Shown: positions 12,101 to 21,333 of the stretch, piece by piece
Position numbering within the stretch: position 1 is the first letter of the stretch
Layout of the letters: each line of letters begins with the position of its first letter
NCBI RefSeq assembly: GCF_000699445.3
Contig: NC_067196.1
Coordinates: 79,908,364 to 79,972,363 of the forward strand
Length of the DNA: 64,000 bases
Direction: 5' to 3'
Source: Schistosoma haematobium
Taxonomy: Eukaryota > Platyhelminthes > Trematoda > Strigeidida > Schistosomatidae
The notes under the pieces: model-generated
What the model saw: the letters and a program-made list of their open reading frames with translations, nothing else
What the model was told of the DNA's origin: nothing
Databases searched by the model: none
Program-made: the position numbers and the translations under genes

Positions 12101-12681
12101 TTGCCCACACCGTGGAAGGGTTGTTCTGGAGGTACCTGAAAAGGAAATTGGATTAGAGGTGGTCTTAGTGACCCGGGAGTGTGAAAGCGGTGTCCAAGGG
12201 ACAACTGCTTGAGGTCGGTCACACATGGCCGTCTTATGGGTAATTTTTGTGTTAGCTCCGTACTTATTGAGACCTTACCGCCGGAGACGGATATCCGTGG
12301 GATAAGGCGAGGTGTGCATTTTTAGGGTCGATCTTTTCTAACCCCACCCCACCTCTCCCTGTGGGAAGGCAGCATCGCTGTCATGCTGGTTGTCTGAAGG
12401 AAACACCTTACTGCCGTCACACCTCTGTACAGTCAGCAGTACGGCTTCGCCTTCGGACCTTGGGTTTGTTGCTTTTGGTCCTACCGCTCTTCAACCGACC
12501 TGTCTGACATGGTAGGACCTTGAGGAACGGTTGTTAAAGCCAGTATAGCTCGGCTGCTTCATCACGATAGGCAAGCCCGACCACCACGTCAAGGTAGCAA
12601 CAACGGTCGGACCGATGCACATATGTGCCTGGTCCCACGTTGTAGCTGACTGACTAACTGACTAACTTGAGTACAGATGTG
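9193..12681 (-). mobile_element. LINE A1: family A (RTE-like) insertion splitting the IR-I left arm
   Basis: A 3.49-kb insertion on the minus strand. The 3' end (9193-9212) is a CAGT/TGAC-type tetranucleotide repeat, typical of RTE-like simple 3' tails. The body matches A2 (44027-47951) except for a 515-bp internal deletion at about 11890-11900. The 5' end carries an extra 70 bp (12612-12681) that is an inverted copy of the element's own 3' terminus. Flanked by a 16-bp target-site duplication, so it inserted after IR-I formed. Confidence 0.9.
9481..12226 (-). pseudogene. family A endonuclease-RT polyprotein, broken
   Basis: Reading the minus strand, an N-terminal low-complexity region starts at 12226 (MCDRPQ). 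The endonuclease core is then lost to the 515-bp deletion (SETR and DFNA motifs absent). The RT block is intact at 11641-10199, with AAGPDGLAPEVF, IVPIYKKGSKSSCDNHRGIS, VVFLDLKAAFDSVDR, GQGCPLSPFLFNF and FADDIVLF. The RT frame ends at TAG 10199-10201; the C-terminal domain (LLLQDW, LRWLGHVLRMPEHRLPRRAV) continues in another frame, 10224-9481. The same break is in A2. It once encoded the target-primed reverse transcription enzyme. Confidence 0.85.
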
Positions 12682-12697
12682 CCATCAGCAACAGCCT

Positions 12698-13002
12698 ACT
12701 GTGGGAGGGAACAAACCAGATTCCAGATGAAAGGAAATTAGGAAAAGACGATGGAAATTGATAGGACATACATTGAGGAAATCACCAAACTGCATCACGA
12801 GGCAAGCCCTAACTTGGAATCCTGAGGGGAAGCGGAGAAGAGGAAGGTCAAAGAACACGTCACGTCGGGAAATAGAAATAGATATGAAAAGGATGAATAA
12901 CAACTGGAAAGAACTGGAAAGGATTGCCCAAGACAGGGTTGGATGGAGAATGATTGTGGGCGGCTTATGCTCCCCTACGAGCAGTAGCAGGCGTAAGTAA
13001 GC
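12698..13002 (+). pseudogene. family C LINE 3'-end remnant
   Basis: An 80-codon frame with [12 protein letters not shown] start ([19 protein letters not shown]) and [17 protein letters not shown] corresponds to the C-terminal tail of LINE C1 (16660-16950, minus). It ends in GGCGTAAGTAAG, a short family C TAAG tail. Only the last ~300 bp of the element is present; the mirror copy is at 30418-30720. Confidence 0.8.
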
Positions 13003-13059
13003 ATTCTATAACTAAATTAAATAAAAAGGGAAGTAGTAAATAGACCTAACAAACACCAC

Positions 13060-13420
13060 CTTAGGTTGATAGTTCGCCACAATCTCCGAATTGAATAGTA
13101 ATGTTTGAGTAGACTGCCTTTAAAAAGTTTATGTAATTCCTTGGTACGCCTTTTAATGACGGACAATGCTATATAACCTCTTGGTCAACGAAGTCGAACG
13201 CCATCCTAAGGCCAACAAATAAAGCTGTTAAAAAACATATTCCTTTTATACAGTCCCCGTTTTTAATTCGAATGGCTATTACTTCTGCACTTTAGTCGGA
13301 ATTAAGTAACCATGCCTATGTTACAAGAACTGATGAAGTAAATGTTTAGTCAATAGATCCGCGTCCAAGTCTGAAACCAGCCTGCACTTGCTGGTTTGGC
13401 TCCGCAAATATTCAGAGTAA
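13060..13420 (-). pseudogene. decayed family A RT relic
   Basis: The plus-strand text follows A1 10400-10660 base by base with many substitutions, for example GGTACGCCTTTTAATGACGG versus GGTACGCCTTTCAATGACAG, and the later AAGTCTGAAACCAGCCTGCA. This is the AFDSVDR-to-GFRPGRG part of family A RT, far more diverged than A1/A2. Mirror at 29995-30365. It predates IR-I. Confidence 0.7.
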
Positions 13421-14521
13421 TATTTTACAAACAGATCCTTGAGTACAGAAATGTACGAAGATTTACTTCTTGATAATCAAAACATAATATTCAAGTCGAG
13501 TTTTGAAGTAAACAACTTCGAATTTTTAAACCACAAGATGAAAACTATTTGAGGTTCTAAGAAACTCGAATTCTTAGTGACTGATTGTCTAGAACAATAC
13601 ATAAAATATTATCAATTCGCATGCTAGTTTTAATGGAATCGACAAAGATAGCGGTAGTTAATGGACCTATTTGACGTTCAGTTATCATAGATTATTTTCA
13701 GTTTTTGATAGCTGAAACGGGTAAAAACCGTGTTAAGAGTTGTTGTGTACTGAACAGGTCTGCTAGGATGTGATGTATCTGTTTCTGTCAAATTTACAAG
13801 TCAAAACTACTGTTTCTTATTTCTGTTTCATAATTACGCTATACTGAGCTTACTTTTTCTGTTAACCTGAATTATCATTTTACAACACTCTGGTAGACAA
13901 CATCATGAATACAAACACATTTTTAACAGAATGAAGGGTCGTTTAGAACGTTTACACTACAAGCCTTAAATTTTATGCATAAAGGTTTGTTGGGAAATCT
14001 GAGAGTCACATAACTGGAAGCCAACTACAGAAAACACTGGATCTAAGTATTGTGCAGGAACGCAAAGATTTAGACTTGGTTTAACCAAACAGATGTTGTC
14101 AATGAACTACTCGGGGCAGTGGTCTTGAGTACATCAAGGTGCACAAGTGACCTTGATGTTTCAAATACGATTTTTCTTCCGATAATTAAGATCGAAATTG
14201 CTCATGGCTTCTGGACAATCGCCCTCGTACAACATAATATAAAAAAGTGCTGAGTGATTATCTTTGGGCTCCTTTCCAGTTGTTTCCAATTGTAAAAGAG
14301 AGCCCAAAAAGAACGACTCTGCAATATTTGATATCATATTGTCAAGAAGCGAGATTAGGTCAATTAGTTTGATAATGACATTATATACTTAGAATATAAA
14401 CATGACCCCTAGGTAACAACCAAGTAGTATAGTTTATATTATTCACTACGAAGTGACTACAAAACTTGGGTGAGTTCCATAAATCAAGCAATAAGGAATA
14501 TATATTTGTAACGCATGATAA

Positions 14522-15515
14522 CAAAGAGTTCGGGTGAACTCAAAGTTATCTAGCTGGGAAACTGTGCTTAGTGGAGTGCCCCAGGGTACAGTTTTGGGGC
14601 CAGTGCTATTCCTCTTGTATGTAAATGACCTTCCTCGTCTCCTATCATCATCGGTCTTGCTATATGCTGACGATGTCAAGATACGGAAAACGATACGATG
14701 TAAGAGTGATAGCTTAGAACTTCAAAATGACCTGAAGAAGTTATCTGAATGGTCTCAAACATGGCAGTTGCCGATAAATACTTCCAAGTGCCATGTGATG
14801 CATATCAGTCATCAAGGCACAGATACATACACGATGAATAACACTGAGCTACCTGTCGTCCAGACATATAATGACTTGGGAGTTATCGTTAGTCAAGACT
14901 TAAAGACTACTGCACACTGCCGTGCAATAGCCGCCAAAAGTTTTAGAACGTTATGGTCAATACGTAGGGCTTTTAGTCATGTCGACGCTAAGACGTTTTT
15001 GACTTTGTATACAGTGTTCATAGGTCCTAAACTTGAGTACTGCATACAAGTGGCTAGCCCCTGCTTTAAAAAAGACAGTGAGCTTCTGGAAAAGGTTCAG
15101 AGAACGGCGACTAAGCTGATTCCCGGAATAGCGAAGCTTCCGTATGAATCTCGACTGGCCAAGCTAAACCTTTTCCCGTTGTCATATCGCAGAACTAGAG
15201 GCGACTTGATTACAGTTTTCAAATTGCTTAGTGCCAAATTTGCACCTGATATGCCCTCATTTTTCTTGTCTTCCAAAACAGAGAATTTACGAGGACACTC
15301 CAAAAAAGTTCACAAGCCGAGAACAAATTACTTGTCAGCTGACTATCGACTTTCCCATCGAATCACCAACGAGTGGAATTCACTACCTCAGCACGTGGTT
15401 GAGGCTCCATCCGTCGACTCTTTCAAAAGAAAGTTGGATGAACTGAGAGACCACCATTGCCAGGACTAACATAGGCCATCGAGCCTCCTGTCCTTCCCAA
15501 ACTGAAACTGAAAGT
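14522..15515 (+). mobile_element. LINE D1: CR1-like 3' fragment
   Basis: A 311-codon open frame (14534-15469) begins in RT: SGVPQGTVLGPVLFLLYVND, then LLYADDVKI, LSEWSQTWQLPINTSKC, YNDLGVIVSQDL and a C-terminal NEWNSLPQHVV. This is the last third of a CR1/jockey-type ORF2 and is unusually free of stops. The element ends with CTGAAACTGAAAGTGAAAG, a short repetitive tail of CR1 type. It is 5'-truncated exactly where IR-I stops (14521/14522), so the endonuclease and first RT motifs are gone. Confidence 0.8.
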
Positions 15516-15517
15516 GA

Positions 15518-15746
15518 AAGGAACTTACTGGTCATATTTACCTCATTGGAGTTATTACTCATAAATAATTGTGGATTTCTGGGACCAAAACTCAACGGAA
15601 CACGCAACAACTAGCTGATTTAAGTAACGTCCCTGAGCTTTTATTTTGTGTTACTAATTTATAAATTGTTATTGTTACATTAACATTTGGACGTAATAAC
15701 TTTATCGCTAATTTTTGGTTATTATACTTTTGGTCCACCACAACTA
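15518..15746 (+). repeat. gypsy LTR copy, left arm of palindrome
   Basis: About 230 bp that reappear inverted at 15800-16018. It ends in TTTGGTCCACCACA followed by a short spacer and a primer-binding site, the normal order LTR-spacer-PBS on the plus strand, which identifies it as an LTR. The left end (near AACTTACTGGTCATATTT) is set by loss of mirror identity, so the true LTR start is uncertain. Confidence 0.7.
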
Positions 15747-15748
15747 TC

Positions 15749-15798
15749 TGGTGAGCCCGACGTGATTCGAACACGCAGCCTTCTGATCTGGAGTCAGA
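15749..15798 (-). other. tRNA-Trp(CCA) 3' half fused to a gypsy PBS
   Basis: On the minus strand, 50 nt read as nucleotides 27-76 of a eukaryotic tRNA-Trp: anticodon stem TCTGA/TCAGA, loop CTCCAGA with anticodon CCA, variable AGGCT, T arm with TTCGAAT loop, acceptor GGGCTCA, then CCA. CCA is added after transcription in eukaryotes, so its presence implies copying from mature tRNA. The acceptor-proximal 18 nt form the PBS (plus strand TGGTGAGCCCGACGTGAT). The tRNA 5' half is absent, so this is not a functional tRNA gene. The gypsy PBS at 2831 lacks the extension. Confidence 0.85.
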
Positions 15799-15799
15799 A

Positions 15800-16018
15800 T
15801 TGTGGACCAAAAGTATAATAACCAAAAATTAGCGATAAAGTTATTACGTCCAAATGTTATTGTAACAATAACAATTTATAAATTAGTAACACAAAATAAA
15901 AGTTCAGGGACGTTACTTAAATCAGCTAGTTGTTGCGTGTTCCGTTGAGTTTTGGTCCCAGAAATCCACAATTATTTATGAGTAATAACTCCAATGAGGT
16001 AAATATGACCAGTAAGTT
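15800..16018 (-). repeat. gypsy LTR copy, right (inverted) arm of palindrome
   Basis: Reverse complement of 15518-15746, with mirrored TGTGGACCAAAAGTATAATA at the inner edge and GGTAAATATGACCAGTAAG at the outer. It lies two bases from the 5' boundary of the tRNA half. The arms differ by few bases, so the structure is relatively young or conversion-prone. Confidence 0.75.
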
Positions 16019-16334
16019 TCTTTGACGTAGGATGTAATAGAAATGGCACAGCAGTCTGAAATGTGGATAATATTCGATTTAGAATGCGATTAGCTTGATA
16101 ACACGTGAGAATAGAACAAGGAGCGTGTGTGTGTAGTAGTGTATTTGCGAACAACCGAAAGTGTGTCACGCTATGTTAGTATCACAACGGAAAAAGTCTT
16201 CAAGGTCATTCACTAAAACAACAGGTACAATCATTTAATGATAAATGTACATGCGGTGAGAAATTGACAAAATAAATACAAATAACATTGAAAACCACTT
16301 ACAAAATAAGGCTGTCAAGCCTATCTCCACACTT
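16019..16334. other. unassigned sequence between LTR palindrome and IR-II
   Basis: About 315 bp; the downstream part of the minus-strand ORF 16630-16235 runs through it but loses resemblance to RNase H below 16335. Nothing else recognised. Confidence 0.3.
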
Positions 16335-16650
16335 TCTTTTTGTAGCTGGGAGAGTTTAAGAAGGTCGATTCCCAGGAAACTGTTCAGGGAACTTATATTA
16401 GACAAGGCCTCTGCAACTACATTCTTTGTTCTAGAAATGTGTTGTATTTCCGAAGTAAACTGCGAGATGTAGTCCAGCTGTCGAGACTCACCAGGTGAGT
16501 ACTTCTCTCGAGATGGGCTTGAAGAGAAGGTCAGAGGTTTATGATCAGTAAAAAGAATGAAGTCCCAGCCATCGATAGAGTGAAGATGCCACAGGCATTC
16601 GGAGATTGACAACGCCTTAACCAGTAACACCTTTTAATATGAAACGTACC
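16335..16650 (-). pseudogene. gypsy RNase H fragment (IR-II left arm, outer part)
   Basis: The minus strand encodes WDFILFTDHKPLTFSS, SRQLDYISQFTSEIQHI and KNVVAEALS, the C-terminal part of a Ty3/gypsy RNase H that degrades template RNA. It is the reverse complement of about 24740-25045. The ORF runs 16630-16235. 16638-16650 is one copy of the LINE C1 target-site duplication. The matching upstream half of the domain lies beyond the LINE at 20116-20403. Confidence 0.85.
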
Positions 16651-19600
16651 CTTACTTACTTACTTACTTTCATCTGTTACTCCCAATGGAGCATAGGCCT
16701 CCGATCAGCATTCTTCAACCCACTCTGTCCTGGGCCTTCTTTTCTAGTTCCATCTAATTCTTGTTCATTTTTCTCATGTCTATCTCCATTTCTCGGCGTA
16801 ATGTGTTCTTTGGTCTTCATCTTCTCCTTTGGCCTTCAGGATTCCATGTGAGGGCTTGTCTTGTGATGCAGTTGGGTACTTTCCTCAATGTGTGTCCTAT
16901 CCACTTCCAGCGCTTCTCCCTGATTTCTTCCATTGCTGGAATCTGGTTTGTTCTCTCCCATAGCAGGTAGTTGCTAATAGTGTCTGGTCAACGGATCCGA
17001 AGTATTTTGCGTAGACAACTGTTAATAAACACCTGTATCTTCTGGATGATGGCTTTCGTAGTTCTCCAGGTTTCTGCCCCATACAGTAGAATCGTCTTGA
17101 CATTTGTATTGAAAATGCTGACCTTGGTGTTGGTTGACAGTTGCTTTGAGTTCCAGATGTTCCTCAGTTGTAAATATGCTGCTCTTGCTTTGCCGATCCG
17201 CGCCTTCACATCTGCATCAGATCCACCCTGTTCATCAATGATGCTGCCCAAATACGTAAAGCTTTTACATCTTCCAAATCTTCTCCGTCAGTTGTGACTG
17301 GATTGGTGCATGCTGTGTTGTATCGGAGAATCTTGCTTTTCCCTTTGTGTATATTGAGACCTACTGCTGCTGAGGCTGCTGCCACACTGTTCGTCTTCTC
17401 CTGCATCTGTTGTTGCGTTTGGGATAGAAGGGCCAGATCATCTGCGAAGTCTAGATCGTCTAACTGCATCCTAGAAGTCCACTGTATCCCGTGTTTCCCT
17501 TCAGATGTTGATGTCTTCATGATCCAGTCGATCACCAGGAGAAAGAGAAAGGGTGAGAGTAAGCAACCTTGCCTGACACCGGTCTTCACTTTGAACGACT
17601 TTGTCAACTGTCCTCCATGCACGATTTTGCAGTGTAATCCATCATATGAGTTCTGTATGATATTGACTATCTTCTGAGGCACGCCGTAGTGTCGAAGAAG
17701 TTTCCATAGTGTTGTTCTGTCCACGCTATCAAATGCCTTTTCGTAGTCAATGAAGTTGATGTAGAGTGATGAATTCCATTCAATTGATTGTTCCACAATG
17801 ATCCGTAGAGTTGCGATTTGGTCTGTACACGATCTATCCTTACGGAATCCTGCCTGTTGGTCACGAAGTTGGGCGTCTACGCAGTCCTTCATCCTGTCTA
17901 ACAATACCCTGTTGAAGACTTTTCCCGGTATTGAGAGAAGAGTGATGCCCCTGTAGTTATCACACTTGCTGAGATCGCCTTTCTTCGGTATTTTGATCAG
18001 AAGTCCTTCTTTCCAGTCTGTTGGTACTTGTTCCTCATCCCAAATCTTATTGAAGAGAATGTGGAGTATCCTTGCAGTTGCCGCTACGTCTGCTTTTAGT
18101 GCCTCTGCTGGAATGTTGTCTGGTCCTGCTGCTTTGCCACTCTTGATTTGTCTGATGGCCATGCTGATTTCTTCGATTGTTGGTGAGCCAACATTGATTG
18201 GGAGGTCTGTGGGTGCTGCTTCGATGTTGGGTGGGTTCAGTGGGGCTGGTCGATTCAAGAGTTCTTTGAAGTGTTCTACCCACCTGTTTTGTTGCTCTTC
18301 AATGTTGGTGATTACCTCGCCTTCCTTGCTTTTCACTGGTCGTTCTGGTTTGCGGCGATTTCCAGAGAGTTTCTTTGTCGTGTCATACAATTGTCTCATG
18401 TTTCCTTCTCTTGCAGCCTTTTCCGCCATCGTTGCTAAATCTTCCACATATTTACGTTTGTCGGTTCTGATGCTCCTCTTCACTTGTTTGTTTACTTCTG
18501 TGTATTCAGCTTGTGCCCTGGCTTTCTCTGCTTTTCTTCGACTGGTATTGATTGCTGCTTTCTTGTTCCTCATTTCTTGAATCCTATGCAGTGTATCAAC
18601 AGTGATCCATTCCTTGTGATGGTGCTTCTTGTGACCCAGGACCTCATGACATGTTGAAGTGATTGCCTCTTTGATCCCTTTCCAGTTGCTCGCCATAGTA
18701 GTTCCTTCTCTATTGAGTAGATCATGAAAGACCTGGAACTTGTTACTGAGGACTATCTTGAATTTGTTGAGTTTGTTAGTATCCTGAAGAAAGGCCGTAT
18801 TGAACTTTTGTGATACTGTCTGCCCCGTTGTCCAGTGCTTCTTGAGTTTCAATTTCATCTTGGCGATCAGTAAGTGATGATCTGATGCTATATCAGCTCC
18901 TCTCTTGGTTCTCACGTCCTCTATAGTCCTCCTGAACGTTTTGTTGATGCAAATATGGTCGATTTGGTTTTGTGTAGAGTGATCCGGTGAAGTCCATGTG
19001 GTTTTGTGTATGCGTTTATGTGGGAATATGGTGCTGCCTATGACCAGTTTATTGAAGGCACATAGGTTTGCAAATCTCTCACCATTTTCGTTCCTTTCTC
19101 ACAGTCCGCGTCGTTCCATGATGTCTTCATATCCAGTGTTGTCCATTCCAACCTTGGCATTGAAATCTCCCATCAGAATGGTCAGGTCCTTTGTTGAACA
19201 CTTCTCGAATATTGACTGCAGCCTATTGTAGAATTGATCTTTAGCTTCTTCATTGTAGTCGTTGGTAGGCGCATAGCATTGGATGATGTTCATTGAAATG
19301 TCCTCTTTCTTTGTTTTGAAGGAGGCTTTGATGATCCTCAGTCCATGAGATTCCCATCCTATAAGTGCCTTTTGTGCTCGTTTGGACAGCATCAATGCAA
19401 CTCCTTGTGTATGTGGAGCATTTTCTTCTTCATGGCCGGAGTATAACAGAAGCTCTCCTGAAGTTAATCGTTGTTGTCCAACTTGCGTCCAATGTGTTTC
19501 ACTGATCCCAAGTACCTCTAGGTTGTATCTTCTCATTTCCGCAGCCATTTGGAAGGCTCTCCCGCTGTCTCACATTGTACGAACATTCCATGTACCTAAA

Positions 19601-19860
19601 TAAATGGTCGCTCTGGTTGTCAGAAGGGGCATCGGCCTCGTAACTTCCGAAGGAATTTGGCTTTCATCATGAGGCGTCATAGTTCTTATAAATGAAGACC
19701 TGACTCCCATGGCAGAGTTTAGAAGGTTTCAATACTTTTTGGTTAGCGTTTTTAGGCGAGTTAGTTTTCAAGGGATTAGGGAAGCTAACCCAATATCCAA
19801 CCCAACTCCTTATTTCAGGCTTCGAACCGGCAGTGGCCCCGGTAGGACTCCAGGCGGAGT
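16651..19860 (-). mobile_element. LINE C1: nearly full-length family C (RTE/SR2-like) insertion
   Basis: A 3.21-kb minus-strand element ending at 16651 in CTTACTTACTTACTTACTT (TAAG repeats on its own strand). It is flanked by 13-bp duplications, TATGAAACGTACC (16638-16650) and TATGAATACTACC (19861-19873); the uninterrupted right arm of IR-II has TATGAATCGTACC once (reverse complement near 24730-24742). It therefore landed in the left arm after IR-II formed and has since drifted. Confidence 0.9.
16660..19680 (-). pseudogene. family C endonuclease-reverse transcriptase, 3 stops and 1 frameshift
   Basis: One long frame starts at ATG 19680. Endonuclease: GTWNVRTM, ISETHWTQVGQQ, QCYAPTND, GDFNAKVG, ASDHHLL. 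RT: AAGPDNIPAEALKAD, YRGITLLSIPGK, QAGFRKDRSCTDQIATL, INFIDYEKAFDSVDR, GVRQGCLLSPFLF, FADDLALLS. C terminus: [17 protein letters not shown]. In-frame TGA occurs at 19570-19572, 19099-19101 and near 17005, and a one-base loss in an A run near 17250-17260 shifts the frame. The layout (endonuclease, RT, no RNase H, short C terminus) is RTE-like. Otherwise well preserved, so this is a fairly recent insertion. Confidence 0.9.
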
Positions 19861-20118
19861 TATGAATACTACCAACCAAGTGAAAATCAAAAGACAGAAA
19901 CGAGGAGGTTCGAATATATATTTGATAGGCTGTCAATATATCGTGAATCGACTGATCTAGTCTGGCTAGCGATTGCAGGGGATGTTGACCACGGCGTTCC
20001 CACACGTGATCTGGTGCGGATGCATGACCGAGCGCCTTCAGCTAGGTGAGTCCATTAAAACTAATGTAGCCAGCATCAAATGTCGAAGACTTACAGAGCT
20101 ATTTATTTTGGGGATTTA
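19861..20118 (-). repeat. R290 repeat, copy in IR-II left arm
   Basis: Reverse complement of the copies at 1316-1605 and 24484-24757. Its outermost bases were separated by LINE C1 and continue at 16620-16650. R290 sits inside a gypsy RNase H domain in both arms, so it inserted before the inverted duplication. Confidence 0.7.
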
Positions 20119-20489
20119 TTTACTGCTACAAGAGTGTTGAAAGTGCCGTACAGCACAATACGTAGCTAGGAGTTCCCAGCCGAATGTGCTATACCTCGAT
20201 TCAGTGTCTAGCAACCGTCTCGAGACAAATGCTAAAGGTTGCCAGCAGTGGTTAACCCATTGTTGTAAGACTCCTCTGATTGCTGAGCCGGATACGTCTA
20301 CTGTGATACTAATGGGTGCTTGGGTGTCCTGATGTGCAAGCATGGTTGCTTCTGTGATATGTTCCTTAACTGTGGAGAATGCTTTCCTGGTGGTATAGTC
20401 CAAATTGTTGGATTTTCGTGTCCGTAGGTAACCCTCGTGCTACTGATAGAAAAAACCAGACTAGTAGTGAATAGGTCTTTATTTAGCAC
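20116..20489 (-). pseudogene. gypsy RT-RNase H junction fragment
   Basis: The minus strand carries KAFSTVKEHITEATMLAHQD, ITVDVSGSAIRGVLQQ, WQPLAFVSRRLL and YSTFGWELLATYCAVRHFQH, the connection and first half of a Ty3/gypsy RNase H. The Asp of VDVSG is the expected first catalytic residue. The frame is cut by R290 after HFQHSC. Identical twin at 24202-24489 (+). Confidence 0.85.
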
Positions 20490-21333
20490 TTCCCCCAGTC
20501 ACAATGGAGCGTGGGATTACCTGTTCAGACAAACAGAGCTTCTCAACACTCAATATGAGATAATAGGAAGTATAATGCTCATACAAAATGAGGAAGGGAA
20601 TGAATACAGAGAGACTATGATTTATGGACGAACCAACCAGATATAAGATAACAAGTCACGAATTCGGGCGCGGAATTCAACCATACATTTGGCTTAATAG
20701 AGTTTTGGCATTATATCTGATGTCAGTTCGTGATGAAGACACTAAATCTAAATTTTAACCCTGACCATCAACTGTAAATGAGAACTCGGATTGCTTTATA
20801 ACCCTTATTTAGTCCTAATTAGTAGTTGTTCACTCCCAAGGTCAGTTCAGCGTCGCTCAAGGATCGTCCATAAATTATAGTCTCACCATGAATACTTGAA
20901 CTCTGTTATTTTGACATACACTTAGTTGTCTGTGGTCAACTCCTTACCAATCAACATGAGCTGTTACATTAGCTCCCTCCTAGAATCGACTTCTGTAGGA
21001 ACGTCGGTTCGATTAACTTATCTATCAAAAACACCCTAGTTCTGTTTCCGCAGCCCAAGGGAGAATTACTAACTCGCTCACTGTTTGACCTCCGATCAAT
21101 GACGACTAAATCCGTCAGCAATCGACGATAGTCCACGGACGTCTCTTCGTTTACTAGCTTGTCATCTCGTTTTACAGCATGTAATTTCTTCTATAACTAT
21201 CGCTGATGGTTTACCACGTGCTTGCAAGAGAAAAAGGGTGAAGGAATGAAAGAAGAATATTTGAGGAGGTGCCGCGAGCGGGCTACCCAACACCATGTTG
21301 GTGAGGTATGACTTTTCCTTGCTTTGTCCGGCC

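Larger units (their letters stand above)
12682..14521 (-). repeat. inverted repeat IR-I, left arm, inner part
   Basis: Reverse complement of 28896-30737, which lies in the large WDR12 intron starting 150 bp after an exon. It begins with target-site duplication copy 2 (12682-12697) and ends at 14521 near GTAACGCATGATAA. Contents: family C remnant (12698-13002), a decayed family A RT piece (13060-13420), then about 1.1 kb with no recognised repeat that is presumably copied intron. Confidence 0.9.
19861..21333 (-). repeat. inverted repeat IR-II, left arm, inner part
   Basis: Reverse complement of 23272-24742. With the outer part (16335-16650) it sums to about 1.77 kb, matching the 1.77-kb right arm. 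Contents from high to low coordinate: about 840 bp unassigned (20490-21333), gypsy RT/RNase H (20116-20489) and R290 (19861-20118). Confidence 0.9.

Noticed and set aside
15749..15798. Functional tRNA-Trp gene
   Set aside because: Acceptor 5' strand and D arm are missing, CCA is encoded, and LTRs flank it on both sides.
16990..19575. TGA read as Trp (alternative code)
   Set aside because: TGA serves as a normal stop in YTHDF and WDR12 in this window.
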